A stretch of DNA of 51,641 bases from Opitutaceae bacterium. GTDB taxonomy: Bacteria; Verrucomicrobiota; Verrucomicrobiia; Opitutales; Opitutaceae. The notes beneath the pieces were generated by a model, which was not told the origin of the DNA, made no database searches, and was given only the letters and a program-made list of their open reading frames with translations. Position 1 is the stretch's first letter. Each line of letters starts with the position of its first letter. Below are positions 32,338 through 40,419 of the stretch, piece by piece. Made by a program: the position numbers and the translations under genes. The stretch lies in contig JACMRG010000325.1 of the NCBI GenBank assembly GCA_014376585.1, positions 1 through 51,641 on the forward strand. The letters run 5' to 3'.

Positions 32338-32415
32338 TTTTTTACCGCGGATAAAACGGATATTCACGGATTAGGATTTAGGTATCCGCGTCCATCTGTG
32401 TTATCCGCGGCAAAA
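32338..32415. repeat. long imperfect palindrome (CCGCGGATAA type) after arnD
   Basis: The left arm (32338-32372) contains TTACCGCGGATAAAACGGAT and CACGGAT; the right arm (32383-32415) contains ATCCGCGTCCATCTGTGTTA then TCCGCGG. The loop is only about 10 nt. It lies between the convergent arnD and LptF/G genes, where it may act as a transcription barrier. Confidence 0.75.
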
Positions 32416-32430
32416 TGGACGGGCCGGGAT

Positions 32431-32457
32431 GCGGCGGGTTAGGGATAACCAGCCCTA
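32431..32457. repeat. REP-like element, second copy of the TTAGGGATAA family
   Basis: GCGGCGGGTTAGGGATAACC then AGCCCTA closely matches GCGGCGGATTAGGGATAATC then CGCCCTA at 17517-17544. The core GGTTA/TAACC is palindromic. It ends at the stop of the LptF/G-family gene. Confidence 0.65.
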
Positions 32458-33609
32458 TCGCGTGGCTGGGCGCTCGATGCGGAGGAAGAGCCAGATGCCG
32501 AGGACGAGGAAGACGGCGTTGGGGAGCCAGAAAAGGAGGTCGGGGTGATACTCGGGGTGGCGGTCGAGCCAGCTCACGGCGACGGTGAGCATGTAATAGC
32601 CAAGAGCGAGCAGGACGGCGATGCCGAGATTGGCGCTCGTCTCGCGGCGGGAAACCTTGATGCCGAGCGGCACGCCAATGAGGGCGAAGGAGAGAACGGC
32701 GAGGGCGGTGTTGAATTTTTCCTGCACGGTGAGCCGCACCTTCATGACGGCGCGGGCGTGGTCTCTGGCGGCAGCAGGGTCGAAGGGCAGTGCGGCGACC
32801 CGGGCCTCTTCGGCGCGAAGTTCCTCGTAGGTCATCCACTGGAGTTTCTGGCGGACGGTGGGCGGGCCGTAGAGCTTGGCCAAGGAGATGCGTTGCGGCT
32901 CGGATTTCTCGAAGGAACCGACGCGGGGTGATTCCGAAAAATTTTCCGGCTGCTTGGGATTGCGCTCTTCGATCTGGGCGCGAGTGAGGGTGAGGATGAG
33001 TTCGTTGGCGTGGGCGTCGTAGTCGAAGCGGCCCGATTCGGCGCGCACGAGCTGGGTGGCCCGGCCCTCACGATCAAGTTGCCAGAGCCAGAAGTCGCGC
33101 ATGACGGCGCCCTGTTTGTCGCCAACGTAGATGACGTAGCCCTTGAAATTACGGATGAACGTTTTGGGGACAATAAAGCTGAGGGGGTTGGCGCGGACGG
33201 CGTCGTCGAGTTCCTTGTGATACTGCACGCGCGCGTGGGGCATGGACTCGAAGTTGACGTAGAGGCCGAGGGCGGTGCCGAAGGATCCGAGGATGAACAC
33301 CGGACGGGCGATGCGGCTGAGGCCGAGGCCGGCGGTGCGCATGGCGGTGATCTCGCTGTCGGCGGACAGGCGACCGAGCGTGAGGAGCACGCCGGTGAGC
33401 ATGCCCATGGGCAGCGCGTAGATGGCGACCGCGGGCACGAGCATCCAGACGAGGCGGGCGAAGGTGGCGACGGGCAACTGGCCGGAGAGGAGGTAGGGCA
33501 CCAGGTCGCGGATGAGGTTGCCCAGCATAAGCACAAACGTGAAGAGGCCGACCGCGCCCGCGCAGGTGAGCAGCACGCTCTTAAAAATATGGCGGTCGAG
33601 AAGGTTCAC
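32455..33609 (-). CDS. LptF/LptG family LPS-export permease (YjgP/YjgQ)
   Basis: A 384-residue inner-membrane protein with the classic layout: three helices, a periplasmic domain, then three helices. N-terminal landmarks are MNLLDRHIFKSVLLTCAGAV, LPMGMLTGVLLTLGRLSADS and EITAMRTAGLGLSRIARPVF. The jelly-roll domain is around 130-250, and the end carries VLSFALIGVPLGIKVSRRET. These proteins form the LptB2FG ABC exporter that pulls LPS out of the inner membrane. Whether it is the F or the G member cannot be decided here; its partner is not in the window. It sits next to the arn cluster, on the opposite strand and convergent with arnD, consistent with a shared LPS theme. Confidence 0.87.
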   Translation of the reverse strand: MNLLDRHIFKSVLLTCAGAVGLFTFVLMLGNLIRDLVPYLLSGQLPVATFARLVWMLVPAVAIYALPMGMLTGVLLTLGRLSADSEITAMRTAGLGLSRIARPVFILGSFGTALGLYVNFESMPHARVQYHKELDDAVRANPLSFIVPKTFIRNFKGYVIYVGDKQGAVMRDFWLWQLDREGRATQLVRAESGRFDYDAHANELILTLTRAQIEERNPKQPENFSESPRVGSFEKSEPQRISLAKLYGPPTVRQKLQWMTYEELRAEEARVAALPFDPAAARDHARAVMKVRLTVQEKFNTALAVLSFALIGVPLGIKVSRRETSANLGIAVLLALGYYMLTVAVSWLDRHPEYHPDLLFWLPNAVFLVLGIWLFLRIERPATR

Positions 33610-33699
33610 GCGGGCGGGGGAAGAAGCGGATAGTGATCGCAGAGAGACTGCGAGCGGACAAGGCGGTTCGTGTGCTGACGGCGTGAAGGCGCGGTGCCG

Positions 33700-34413
33700 T
33701 CAGAGCGACGCGGACCAGGTGGAGAGGATTTCGGGCAGTTCGCGCACGGATTTGAGCTGGAAAAAGCGACTGCTGGCTTGGGTAGCGGTCTCGACGCGCT
33801 CCGCGGCCCACGTGATGTGATAAGGCACGTGGACGCCGGCGCCACCGAGGGCCAGGACCGGGAGGATGTCGGATTTCAGGGAATTGCCGACCATGAGGAA
33901 ACGCGCGGGGTCGATGGCGTGGCGGCGGAAGAGGGCGGCGTAGGAACCCTCGTCTTTTTCGGAAAGAATTTCGACGTGTTGGAAATGGGCGGCGAGGCCG
34001 GATCGGGCGAGTTTGCGCTCCTGGTCGCGGAGATCGCCCTTGGTGATGACGAGGAGGCGGTGCTGACCGGAGAGCGCGGTGAGGGTTTCGACGACGCCGT
34101 CGAGGACGTCGACGGGATGTTCGAGCATGTCGCGCCCGAGGGAGATGAGCTGCTGGATCTCGTCGGCGCTGATTTTGCCGGCGGTGAGCTGGATGGCGGT
34201 TTCGATGGCGGAGAGCGTGAAGCCCTTTACGCCGTAGCCGTAGAGTTCGAGGTTGCGCATCTCGGTCGCGAAGAGCGTGCGGTCCACGGTGGCGGCGTCG
34301 TGGTAGCGCGCGAGGAGTTCACGGTAGCGCTCGTGGACTTTTTCAAAGATGACTTCGTTGTGCCAAAGGGTGTCGTCGGCGTCGAAGCCGAGGGTGAGGG
34401 CGCGGGTGGACAT
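33700..34413 (-). CDS. HAD-superfamily hydrolase
   Basis: A 237-residue phosphatase-type protein. Motif I is LGFDADDTLWHNEVIF (nucleophile Asp and acid Asp), motif II is LLVITKGDLRDQ, the motif III Lys lies in the ILSEKDEGSY region, and motif IV is MVGNSLKSDILPVLALGG. The cap domain (residues about 20-90) is helical, as in C1-type HADs. D-D-T-L-W-H-N is typical of a subgroup annotated only as HAD hydrolases. The substrate is unknown. The ATG is complementary to 34411-34413. It is upstream of the LptF/G-family gene on the same strand, separated by about 90 bp. Confidence 0.87.
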   Translation of the reverse strand: MSTRALTLGFDADDTLWHNEVIFEKVHERYRELLARYHDAATVDRTLFATEMRNLELYGYGVKGFTLSAIETAIQLTAGKISADEIQQLISLGRDMLEHPVDVLDGVVETLTALSGQHRLLVITKGDLRDQERKLARSGLAAHFQHVEILSEKDEGSYAALFRRHAIDPARFLMVGNSLKSDILPVLALGGAGVHVPYHITWAAERVETATQASSRFFQLKSVRELPEILSTWSASL

Positions 34414-34515
34414 GGGCTAGAAGGGGAGAGAGGTGTTAAGTTTTCGGATTTGGAGTGGCCACAAAAAGCGCAAAAATACTCACAATTCTCCCGGCACGCC
34501 GTAAAAACCGGATTG

Positions 34516-34612
34516 AAATCACAGAGGCACAGAGACACGGAGACCAAATTTTCGGCTATCGTTCGGGCGACTTTCCTCAGATCTCTGTGCCTCCCTGCCT
34601 TTGTGGTGGAAA
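34516..34612. repeat. long imperfect palindrome (CACAGAGGCACAGAG type)
   Basis: The left arm (34516-34545) reads AAATCACAGAGGCACAGAGA then CACGGAGACC; the right arm (34577-34612) reads TCAGATCTCTGTGCCTCCCT then GCCTTTGTGGTGGAAA. Each arm is made of tandem-like CACAGAG units. The 31-nt loop is unrelated. It lies between the HAD and radical SAM genes. Confidence 0.75.
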
Positions 34613-34707
34613 TAGCGAGTCCTCGGCGTTGAGGAGAGGCTGGAGAAAGACGAAATGCTCACGTGTTCCACTGCGTAAACCGGTGGAGGGGTGAGCGGAC
34701 GCGATTT

Positions 34708-35787
34708 TTAAAACAGGCTCATCTGCTCGCCGCCGGGGCGGCGGAAGGAGGCGGTGGAGAGGACGTGGCGCTCCTGATTCAGGCCAGCGCGGCGGGCGGT
34801 GGCGTTGAAGAGATCGCGGAGTTGATCGGCGAAGATGCCTTCGCCTTTTAGGCGTTTGCCCCATTCGGAGACGTTGAGTTCGCCGCCGCGCATCTGGCGG
34901 ATGCGATCAAGGACGCGGGCGGATTTTCCGGGCGCGTGGTCAGTGAGCCATTGCTGAAAAATTTCTTTCACGGCGTGCGGGAGACGGACGACGATGTAGC
35001 CGGCGCGGGTGGCGCCCGCCCCGGCGGCGGCGGCGAGGATGGCGGGCAGCTCGTGATCGGTGAGACCGGGGATGACGGGCGCGACCATGACGCCGACGGG
35101 GATGCCGGCGGCGGAAAGTTCGCGGATGGCGCGAAGCCGGGCGGCGGGCCGCGAGGCGCGCGGCTCAAGTTGGCCGGCGAGTTCGGGGTCGAGCGAAGTG
35201 ACAGAAACGTAAACGGCGGTGCACTGGTGGCGCGCGAGCTCGGTGAGGACGTCGAGATCACGGGCGACGAGGGCGTTTTTGGTGACGATGGAGATGGGCT
35301 GGCGGAACTCGGCGCAGACTTCGAGGCAACCGCGGGTGATGCGGAACTGGCGTTCGCAGGGCTGATAGCAATCGGTGACGCCGCTCATGGCGATGGACTG
35401 CGGCCGCCAGCGCGGCGACGAAAGCTCGTCGCGGAGCAGAGCGGGCGCGCGAGTTTTGACCATAATCTTGGTCTCGAAATCGAGGCCGCTGCTCCAGCCG
35501 AGGTATTCGTGGTAGGGGCGCGCGAAGCAGTAGGCACAGCCGTGTTCGCAGCCGCGGTAGGGGTTGAGGCCGACGGTGAACGGGATGTCGGGGCTGTCGT
35601 TTTCGGTGAGAAGGGACTGGGAGGCGTCGGTGAAAAACTGGGTGCGCGGGTGCGGGCGTTCGTCGGGATCGAGCGCGAGAAAATCGGGGTCGGGCGTGAG
35701 GATGAGAGGCTCGAAACGGTTGGGCGGATTGACGGCCGTGCCACGCCCGGGGATCGCGGCGGAAGGGGTGATCGGCGGGTTCGGCAT
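34708..35787 (-). CDS. radical SAM protein of the PA0069/Rv2578c group
   Basis: A 359-residue radical SAM enzyme. The cluster-binding motif is NPYRGCEHGCAYCFARPYHE (C-x3-C-x2-C), followed by LGWSSGLDFETKIMVKTRAP. Later segments are SGVTDCYQPCERQFRITRG, VSVTSLDPELAGQLEPRA and PVGVMVAPVIPGLTDHELPA, which are characteristic of the PA0069/Rv2578c family related to spore photoproduct lyase. The C-terminal region ends RPGGEQMSLF. The substrate of the family is not established; some members sit near DNA-repair genes. The ATG complementary to 35785-35787 was chosen (MPNPPITPSAAIPGRG), where the family sequence begins. Confidence 0.87.
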   Translation of the reverse strand: MPNPPITPSAAIPGRGTAVNPPNRFEPLILTPDPDFLALDPDERPHPRTQFFTDASQSLLTENDSPDIPFTVGLNPYRGCEHGCAYCFARPYHEYLGWSSGLDFETKIMVKTRAPALLRDELSSPRWRPQSIAMSGVTDCYQPCERQFRITRGCLEVCAEFRQPISIVTKNALVARDLDVLTELARHQCTAVYVSVTSLDPELAGQLEPRASRPAARLRAIRELSAAGIPVGVMVAPVIPGLTDHELPAILAAAAGAGATRAGYIVVRLPHAVKEIFQQWLTDHAPGKSARVLDRIRQMRGGELNVSEWGKRLKGEGIFADQLRDLFNATARRAGLNQERHVLSTASFRRPGGEQMSLF

Positions 35788-36132
35788 ACGGGGACACGTT
35801 AGCCTAAATTGAAATTCGGCCAGCACCGATGTCGGGGATGCGCGCGGGAGAAAATCAACCTCCTGCGGGGCAGGGGTTCAGCGAAAATAAATCATGAGAA
35901 ACGAAGCGGTGCGAAAGAGGCGTTATCGGAGGGCCGGGAGCGTGCAGATCTGCGGCGCGCACGGGGCTGCGGCGGAGTCGTGGGCACCGACTTAGCCGGA
36001 ACGATGCGGTTGAAACACCATTTCGCTCGTGGTTGCCGCAACGTTTAGGTGATCGCCGTCGGTGCCTGCTTGAAGGCGATTTCAGCTCAAAAATCGCCAG
36101 CAAGCTCGCTCCTACAACTGCATCGTTCCGAC
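35788..36132. other. gene-free gap with a REP-like element at its right end
   Basis: No convincing coding region is visible in these 345 bases. The left part contains short purine-rich AT patches. The right end (36061-36117) holds the REP-like hairpin described separately. It may include the promoter of the radical SAM gene. Confidence 0.5.
36061..36117. repeat. REP-like element similar to pseudomonad REPs
   Basis: On the minus strand the sequence starts GTAGGAGCGAGCTTGCTGGC and continues into a stem GGCGATTT/AAATCGCC (36075-36082 and 36091-36098). The GTAGGAGCGAGCTTGCT core is the same as that of common REP sequences in pseudomonads and other bacteria. It is adjacent to the stop of the aspartyl-protease-like gene. 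Confidence 0.7.
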
Positions 36133-37140
36133 TCAGCGTGCGACCGGCCCGCCGGTGCGGTCATGCCGGTAGCCCGGGGGCGGCGTGGCGCTCGGCTTCG
36201 CATAGGCGGTCCGGTTTTTTCCGTCGAGGACCAGTTCCAGTCGCTTCAAGGCGGCGAGTCCGAGCACAACGATTTCCCCGCCGTTGACGGCATGGCGCAA
36301 GTAGGCGGGATCGGCTTCGCGCACCGGCACGCCGCGCAGCACGAGGCCGTTGATGTTCAAGTCGTCGGCCCATGCGCCCTCGTGAACCTTGAGCGGCTGG
36401 CCGTAGATCACGGCCGCGTGCGTCGTCCGGCGCGCGGTAGGGTGAGCAGCCAGCCAAGCACGCCATCGGGGCGGTGCGAGCAAGACGCCGTCGTCGTTGC
36501 CGGTGTCGATGAGCAGCTGCGGGGCGGTCGGGCCGGAGTCGGTGAAACGGAGGGACAACGTGTTGCCCGCGACCATGGAAAATTTGGTCCATCCGGTATT
36601 TTCCGCGGGCACGCGGGGAATCGTGCCCACGGACGGCGGTGTTTCGCCGAGGGTAAACCTCAGGAGGGTTCGAGCGATCGCGGGCCAGCCAATCACGCCA
36701 TCGACCAGATCGGCGGTGGAAATCCCCGGTGGCACCGCGACAAACGGGAGGGTGGTGTGAGGATACCTGCGGCCCAGGAACTCCACCTCGGTGGCGGCGG
36801 TGACGCCCAACTGGGCCCGGCCTGGGACGGGCGCCGGGTCGGGCAATACCGGTCGGGTAACATCGAGCTTCAGCCGAGCCAGACTGGGGGCGAACAGGAT
36901 GATCATCTCGCTGGCGCCCGTATCGAGTGCGAGCTGGGCGGGCTGACGATTGATGCGCACGTCGGCCACGAGGCGTTCTTCGCGGCCTTTGCGGGTTTCG
37001 AGCCGAAAGAGCGCGGGAGAATCGGCCGACGCGGGCGCCGACGCCGATGCGGGCGCGGGGGTGGTCGGCGTTGCATGGTGGCACCCGGCGGAGGCGAGCA
37101 ACGCCAGCGAGACGAGCGGAAGCCGGAGGGTTGGCAACAT
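36133..37140 (-). CDS. retropepsin-like aspartyl protease domain lipoprotein
   Basis: The 335-residue protein has a lipoprotein signal (LRLPLVSLALLASAGC) and an Ala/Pro-rich linker. Two D-T-G motifs are present, as expected for a pepsin-like or two-lobed retropepsin fold: QLALDTGASEMIILFAPS (about 70) and PQLLIDTGNDDGVLLAPP (about 210). The second half ends VVLGLAALKRLELVLDGKN, similar to the last strand of bacterial aspartyl protease-like proteins. It probably resides at a membrane in the periplasm. The two D-T-G loops make peptidase activity plausible, but many such bacterial proteins are untested. The ATG complementary to 37138-37140 was chosen to place the signal peptide first. Confidence 0.75.
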   Translation of the reverse strand: MLPTLRLPLVSLALLASAGCHHATPTTPAPASASAPASADSPALFRLETRKGREERLVADVRINRQPAQLALDTGASEMIILFAPSLARLKLDVTRPVLPDPAPVPGRAQLGVTAATEVEFLGRRYPHTTLPFVAVPPGISTADLVDGVIGWPAIARTLLRFTLGETPPSVGTIPRVPAENTGWTKFSMVAGNTLSLRFTDSGPTAPQLLIDTGNDDGVLLAPPRWRAWLAAHPTARRTTHAAVIYGQPLKVHEGAWADDLNINGLVLRGVPVREADPAYLRHAVNGGEIVVLGLAALKRLELVLDGKNRTAYAKPSATPPPGYRHDRTGGPVAR

Positions 37141-37256
37141 GATGGAGTCCGCACACGGCATCGGCCCGTGGCGGAAAGCTCAAGCCTGCGGGATGAAAAC
37201 GGAGAAGGGGGATTCGGCGCTTTGTTCGGCAGGGCGGGTGTGGTTCGCGGGGCGAA

Positions 37257-37847
37257 ATGTTTCCCGATTCCGCGACGCGCCCGACTGGCGTCATCACGCT
37301 CAAAGGCGCGGCGCGGACGGAGCGCGACGATGTGCTGGCGGTGGAGGAGCCGTTGGAAATCCGGGTGGGCGGACGGAGTGTGGCGGTGGTGATGCGGACG
37401 CCGGGGCACGACCGGAAACTGGTGGCGGGGTTTCTGGTGACGGAGGGAATTTTGCGGTCGCGGGAGGAGGTGCTGGATATGGTGTATTGCCGGAGGCGGA
37501 CGGAGGAAGCGTTGGGTAACCTCGAGGCTCAGCAAAAGGGCCCGCAGGAGAACGTGCTCGATGTGCTGCTCGCGCCCGGCGTAGTGGTCGATTGGGCGCG
37601 GCTCACGCGCAACGGGCACGCGTTTTTCGCGGAGGCGCCGCCGCTCACGGGGTGCGTGCTCGGGGTGAGTGGACGGGTGTCGTCCGAGATTATGCAAAAG
37701 GCGCTGCTGGCGGGGATTCCATGCGTGGCGGCGGTGTCGGCGCCGACGAGTGCGGCCGTCGAGTTCGCGCGGGCGAGCGGGCAGACGCTGGTGGGCGTTG
37801 TGCGCGGGGCGCGGATGAACGTTTACGCCGGCACTTTGGCCGGATGA
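37257..37847 (+). CDS. fdhD: FdhD-like protein lacking its catalytic core
   Basis: FdhD transfers sulfur to the molybdenum cofactor of formate dehydrogenases. The 196-residue product keeps both ends of the family: EEPLEIRVGG and MRTPGHDRKLVAGFLVTEGI (N-terminal), and VLGVSGRVSSEIMQKALLAG, AAVSAPTSAAVEFARASG and LVGVVRGARMNVYAGTL (C-terminal). The middle is missing: after VDWARLTRN it jumps directly to GHAFFAEAPPLTG. The lost part of about 75 residues should hold the S-C-G-x-C-G loop with the active cysteines, the T-G-G-x-H-x-A segment and the G-R-H-N-A motif. The reading frame is intact, so the deletion is in frame. No formate dehydrogenase gene is nearby. It is probably inactive as a sulfurtransferase, or repurposed. 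Confidence 0.85.
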   Translation: MFPDSATRPTGVITLKGAARTERDDVLAVEEPLEIRVGGRSVAVVMRTPGHDRKLVAGFLVTEGILRSREEVLDMVYCRRRTEEALGNLEAQQKGPQENVLDVLLAPGVVVDWARLTRNGHAFFAEAPPLTGCVLGVSGRVSSEIMQKALLAGIPCVAAVSAPTSAAVEFARASGQTLVGVVRGARMNVYAGTLAG

Positions 37848-37990
37848 GCTGGTCGCACCTTTGCCCTTCCACGCATGAAACTTTCCAAACCAATCGGTTG
37901 CCCGCCAATCACGCGGATGTGCGCGAATGGCAGAACTCTCCACGCATGACTTCGCATCTTTCTTTTTTGGGCAAATTTGCGTCGGTTCGT

Positions 37991-38845
37991 ATGATTCGCG
38001 GGCGATGGTTTGAACGGGTGTGCTTGGGGCTGCTGCTGCTCGCGCTGCCCCTCGGCGCGGCGGAAAGTGAGACGATGGCGAAGCGCACGTTGCGGCAAAT
38101 CGAGGAACGGCAGCGCACATTGCTCGAAGACGCGGCCAAGCAGGGCGACAAGCTGGAGGCGGAATCTTTCCGTGTGCAGTTGCAGGAGGTCAGCCACAGC
38201 TACGAGCGGTTTTTGGCGGGTAATCCGAACAACGCGGAAGCCTATGCGGCTTACGGCTATCTCCTGCGCAAGGTGGACATGCGCAAGCAGGCGGCGGCGA
38301 TGCTGCTGAAGGCCAACCAACTCGATAGCGACATGCCTCTCGTCAAAAACCAGCTGGGCAATCTGCTCGCCGAGGATGGGCGGCCGATGGATGCGCTCCC
38401 GTATTTCATGGCGGCGATCAAGCTGATGCCGAAAGAGCCGCTCTATCACTACCAAGTCGGCACGCTGTTGCATGAGGCGCGGGATGATTTTTTGAAGAGT
38501 GGCGAGTGGACGCGCCCGGCGCTGGATCAGGCGACGCACGGGGCGTTCAAAAGCGCCGCGGAGCTGGCGCCGGACCGCTTCGAGTTTGGCTATCGTTATG
38601 CGGAGTCGTTTTACGATCTGGCCGAGCCGCAATGGGACGAAGCGTTGAAAGTGTGGGCGGAGTTGGAAGAGAAGGCCTGCACCCCCATCGAGCGGCAGAC
38701 CCTGCGCCTGCATGCGGCCAATATCCTCCTGAAACAGGGCCACGCGGATCGGGCCAAACTGTTGCTCGACACCGTCACGGAGCCGGAACTGCAGAATCAG
38801 AAGCAAAAGCTGATTGCGCCTCCGGCCGAGACCCAGAAAAAGTAA
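37991..38845 (+). CDS. secreted TPR-repeat protein
   Basis: The 284-residue protein has a signal peptide (VCLGLLLLALPLGAAE) and then helical repeats with the TPR pattern: NPNNAEAYAAYGYLLRKVDM, AAAMLLKANQLDSDMPLVKN and NLLAEDGRPMDALPYFMAAI, with a Gln/Glu-rich coiled helix before them. The end is polar (LIAPPAETQKK). TPRs bind partner proteins, probably in the periplasm. The start was chosen at ATG 37991, where the signal peptide begins; an ATG at 37946 is possible. The next gene, an M50 protease, starts 6 bp after the stop, suggesting one transcript (TPR, M50 protease, methyltransferase). Confidence 0.8.
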   Translation: MIRGRWFERVCLGLLLLALPLGAAESETMAKRTLRQIEERQRTLLEDAAKQGDKLEAESFRVQLQEVSHSYERFLAGNPNNAEAYAAYGYLLRKVDMRKQAAAMLLKANQLDSDMPLVKNQLGNLLAEDGRPMDALPYFMAAIKLMPKEPLYHYQVGTLLHEARDDFLKSGEWTRPALDQATHGAFKSAAELAPDRFEFGYRYAESFYDLAEPQWDEALKVWAELEEKACTPIERQTLRLHAANILLKQGHADRAKLLLDTVTEPELQNQKQKLIAPPAETQKK

Positions 38846-38851
38846 CCGGCT

Positions 38852-39505
38852 ATGAATACCGGCTTCGACCTCGCGCAGCTGCGCGAGGGTCTCATGTTCT
38901 ACATCGTGCTCATCGTGAGCCTGTGCATTCACGAGTGGGCGCACGCCTTCACGGCCGACCGTTTGGGCGACGATACGCCGCGGCAGGACGGGCGCGTGAC
39001 GCTCAATCCGGTGGTGCACATGGATCTGTTTGGTTCGGTGATCTTCCCGCTCGTGTGCATTTTTATGTTTCCGGGCGGACTGCTGTTTGGCTGGGGCAAG
39101 CCGGTGCGAATCAATCCGTCGAACTTTCCCTATCGCAAGCGCGACGAGGTGCTGACGACCCTCGCTGGACCGATGGCAAACCTCACGCTCGCGCTGCTCG
39201 CGGCCGTGATCGGCGGCTTCGCGTGTCGGTATGATGCGCGGGCCTTGGAACTCGTGCGCCTCATGCTCTCGCTCAACGTGGCGTTGGCGGTGTTTAACCT
39301 CATTCCGCTCCCGCCGCTCGACGGCGGCACGGTGTTGAAACACGCGATCGGCATGAGCGAGGAGATGTTTTATAACATTTCCCGCTGGAGCATGCTGGTG
39401 TTGCTGATCGCGATCAATATCCCGCCCATCCGGCACCTGCTCGGGGTGGTGATGGCGCTGGTGAGCTGGCCGTTTGCGATTCTGTTTCAGATGATCGCGG
39501 GATGA
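38852..39505 (+). CDS. site-2-type M50 metalloprotease
   Basis: A 217-residue membrane metalloprotease. The zinc motif HEWAH is at 27-31 (LCIHEWAHAFTADRLGDDTP) and the third ligand region is the late NLIPLPPLDGGTVLKHAIG. The N-terminal KPVRINPSNFPYRKRDE and TLAGPMANLTLALL are typical of the short M50 group (SpoIVFB/Rip-like without PDZ). It cuts membrane-embedded proteins, often anti-sigma factors; its substrate is unknown. It lies 6 bp after the TPR gene and overlaps the next methyltransferase start by 4 bp (ATGA), so the three genes are coupled. Confidence 0.9.
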   Translation: MNTGFDLAQLREGLMFYIVLIVSLCIHEWAHAFTADRLGDDTPRQDGRVTLNPVVHMDLFGSVIFPLVCIFMFPGGLLFGWGKPVRINPSNFPYRKRDEVLTTLAGPMANLTLALLAAVIGGFACRYDARALELVRLMLSLNVALAVFNLIPLPPLDGGTVLKHAIGMSEEMFYNISRWSMLVLLIAINIPPIRHLLGVVMALVSWPFAILFQMIAG

Positions 39506-40419
39506 AGCCGCGCGACCTGCTGGGCGGCGCGAATCGATGGGTGACGCTCGGCGACTGGTTGCGGGGCGTGGAAAAACTTTATGCGAAAGCGGGCGCGACG
39601 CTCGGCCAGGTGGCGGCGAGTGCGCACGACGAGGCGCTGTATCTGCTGCTGCGCACGCTGGACCTCCCGCTCGAAAGCGATGGGGGCGTGTTGAAGAAAA
39701 AGATCACCGCCGCGGAGCGCACGGAGGTGGAGGCGGTGTTTCGGCGTCGGCTCGTCGAGCACGTGCCGGCGGCGTATCTCACGCGCGAGGCGTGGTTGGG
39801 CGAACATCGCTTTTACGTCGATGAACGCGTGATCATCCCGCGTTCGTATTTTTTGGAAATCATCCCGCAACAGCTCGACGGCTGGTTGCCCGACCCGAAA
39901 AATGTGACGCGCGTGGTCGATGTCTGCACGGGCTCGGGTTGTCTCGCGATTTTGTTGGCGAAGCATTTTCCGAACGCGGCGGTGGACGCGGTGGATCTGT
40001 CGTCGGAGGCGTTGGAGGTGGCGGCGATCAACGTAAAGGCGCACCGGTTGGGCAAGCGCGTGACGTTACACCGCAGCGACGTGTTCGACGCGGTTCCAGC
40101 CGAGAAATACGATGTGATCTTGAGCAATCCGCCCTATGAGCCGAGCGCACACTGCGATGCGTTGCCGGCGGAGTTTAAACAAGAGCCGCGGATGGCGCTG
40201 GACGGCGGTGGTGACGGGCTGGACATCATTCGGAAGTTGTTCCGGCAGGCGCGCACGCGGCTGCAACCGCACGGGATCGTCATGATCGAAGTGGGCGGAC
40301 TACGGGTGGCGATGGACCGGGAGTTCGCGGCGCTGGATTTGCACTGGCTGCACACGGGTGACGGCAGCGATTGCGTGTGTGTGGTGGGCGCGGCGCGGTT
40401 GAAAACCTGGCGCGGGTAG
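39502..40419 (+). CDS. prmB: PrmB/HemK-family N5-glutamine methyltransferase
   Basis: A 305-residue SAM-dependent methyltransferase. The SAM loop is VVDVCTGSGCLAILLAKHF (about 138-156), the substrate motif NPPYE is at 209-213, and DALPAEFKQEPRMALDGGGD then GLDIIRKL is the version found in PrmB, which methylates a glutamine of ribosomal protein L3. PrmB rather than PrmC is suggested by this last segment and by the long N-terminal helical domain with DEALYLLLRTLDLPLESD. The ATG at 39502 overlaps the stop of the M50 gene. Confidence 0.85.
   Translation: MKPRDLLGGANRWVTLGDWLRGVEKLYAKAGATLGQVAASAHDEALYLLLRTLDLPLESDGGVLKKKITAAERTEVEAVFRRRLVEHVPAAYLTREAWLGEHRFYVDERVIIPRSYFLEIIPQQLDGWLPDPKNVTRVVDVCTGSGCLAILLAKHFPNAAVDAVDLSSEALEVAAINVKAHRLGKRVTLHRSDVFDAVPAEKYDVILSNPPYEPSAHCDALPAEFKQEPRMALDGGGDGLDIIRKLFRQARTRLQPHGIVMIEVGGLRVAMDREFAALDLHWLHTGDGSDCVCVVGAARLKTWRG

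Noticed and set aside
36161-37303. Alternative frame overlapping the aspartyl-protease-like gene
   Set aside because: It lacks a signal peptide and motifs and is very Arg/Pro-rich, while the chosen frame has two D-T-G motifs and a lipobox.
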